40,906 nucleotides of DNA from Desulfobacterales bacterium HSG2 (lineage in GTDB: Bacteria > Desulfobacterota > Desulfobacteria > Desulfobacterales > 4be13), in the NCBI GenBank assembly GCA_030378035.1, contig JAUCGI010000029.1, positions 1 through 40,906 of the forward strand, in the 5' to 3' direction. Position 1 is the stretch's first letter. Each line of letters opens with the position of its first letter. Of the stretch, positions 40,781 through 40,906 are shown one piece after another. A model generated the notes under the pieces. The model saw only the letters and a list, made by a program, of their open reading frames with translations. It made no database searches and was not told the DNA's origin. The position numbers and the translations under genes were made by a program.

Positions 40781-40906
40781 GTTTTTGAGTTTTTGAGTTT
40801 TTGAGTTTTTGAGTTTCTGAGTTTTTGAGTTTCTGAGTTTTTGAGTTTCTGAGTTTTTGAGTTTCTGAGTTTGTGAGTTTTTGAGTTTTTGAGTTTTTGA
40901 GTTTCT
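40781..40906. repeat. TGAGTTTN octamer array upstream of kinase 2
   Basis: About fifteen units of TGAGTTTT/TGAGTTTC run to the window edge, the same word and orientation as the array upstream of kinase 1. Confidence 0.9.

Noticed and set aside
1..40906. tRNA or rRNA genes
   Set aside because: Read for cloverleaf-like and conserved rRNA segments in the gene-free stretches; none seen.

Overview
The window looks like a piece of a large, repeat-rich chromosome from a sulfate-reducing deltaproteobacterium (Desulfobacterota), most plausibly a Desulfonema-like or related filamentous or multicellular member. That placement is an inference from gene content: several multi-domain histidine kinases, a secreted CHAT/TPR protein with a two-partner-secretion pore and a DUF928 protein, a TMTC-like TPR membrane protein, a CooC-type ATPase and an SLC13 anion transporter. 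No rRNA or other taxonomic marker is present.

Layout. 1-1742: a TumE/TumA-type toxin-antitoxin pair followed by the stump of a NACHT NTPase cut just before its Walker A motif. 1747-6342: type I restriction-modification hsdM and hsdS without hsdR, running into a composite ruin of a DUF45 metallopeptidase gene and an HNH nuclease gene. 6339-7562: a cation-diffusion-facilitator transporter with a C-terminal NifX-like domain. 7632-9373 (minus): prfH-rtcB2, the rescue and RNA-repair pair. 9374-12144: 2.7 kb with no credible gene, made of heptamer arrays, a 143-bp tandem repeat, small palindromic elements and an array of about 20 identical hairpins. 12145-14327: a CBS-domain protein and an SLC13 transporter with a Fur-box-like palindrome between them. 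14328-15460: hairpin repeats and a VNTR that runs into the 3' end of hemW (15405-16577, minus). 17082-21273: a plus-strand operon of a small membrane protein, a DUF3068 membrane protein, a soluble histidine kinase and a receiver-kinase. 21362-26937 (minus): TpsB pore, CHAT/TPR protein, DUF928 protein with thirty RGLS repeats. 27377-28138 (minus): CooC-like ATPase. 28139-29636: insertion elements with visible terminal inverted repeats. 29637-31405: broken HicB gene, CHAT fragment, 34-codon ORF, nucleotidyltransferase and an unknown gene. 31745-34645: TMTC-like TPR protein and a YdjM-like protein. 34715-40765 (minus): two large hybrid kinases.

The unusual thread is a set of short tandem arrays, mostly 7-nt words, with a different word at nearly every locus: CCCTTAA, GTTGTCA, ACAACCG, GTGTTTT, CATCGAC, CATCAAG, ATGTTGG. 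An 8-nt TGAGTTTN array and several 6-nt arrays accompany them. They sit at gene borders, often as facing inverted halves; they supply the last codons and stop codons of three genes; and in two genes they are expanded inside the reading frame, giving 7-residue peptide repeats. This could be neutral microsatellite growth, but it could also be a slippage-driven variation system and is the best candidate here for something undescribed.
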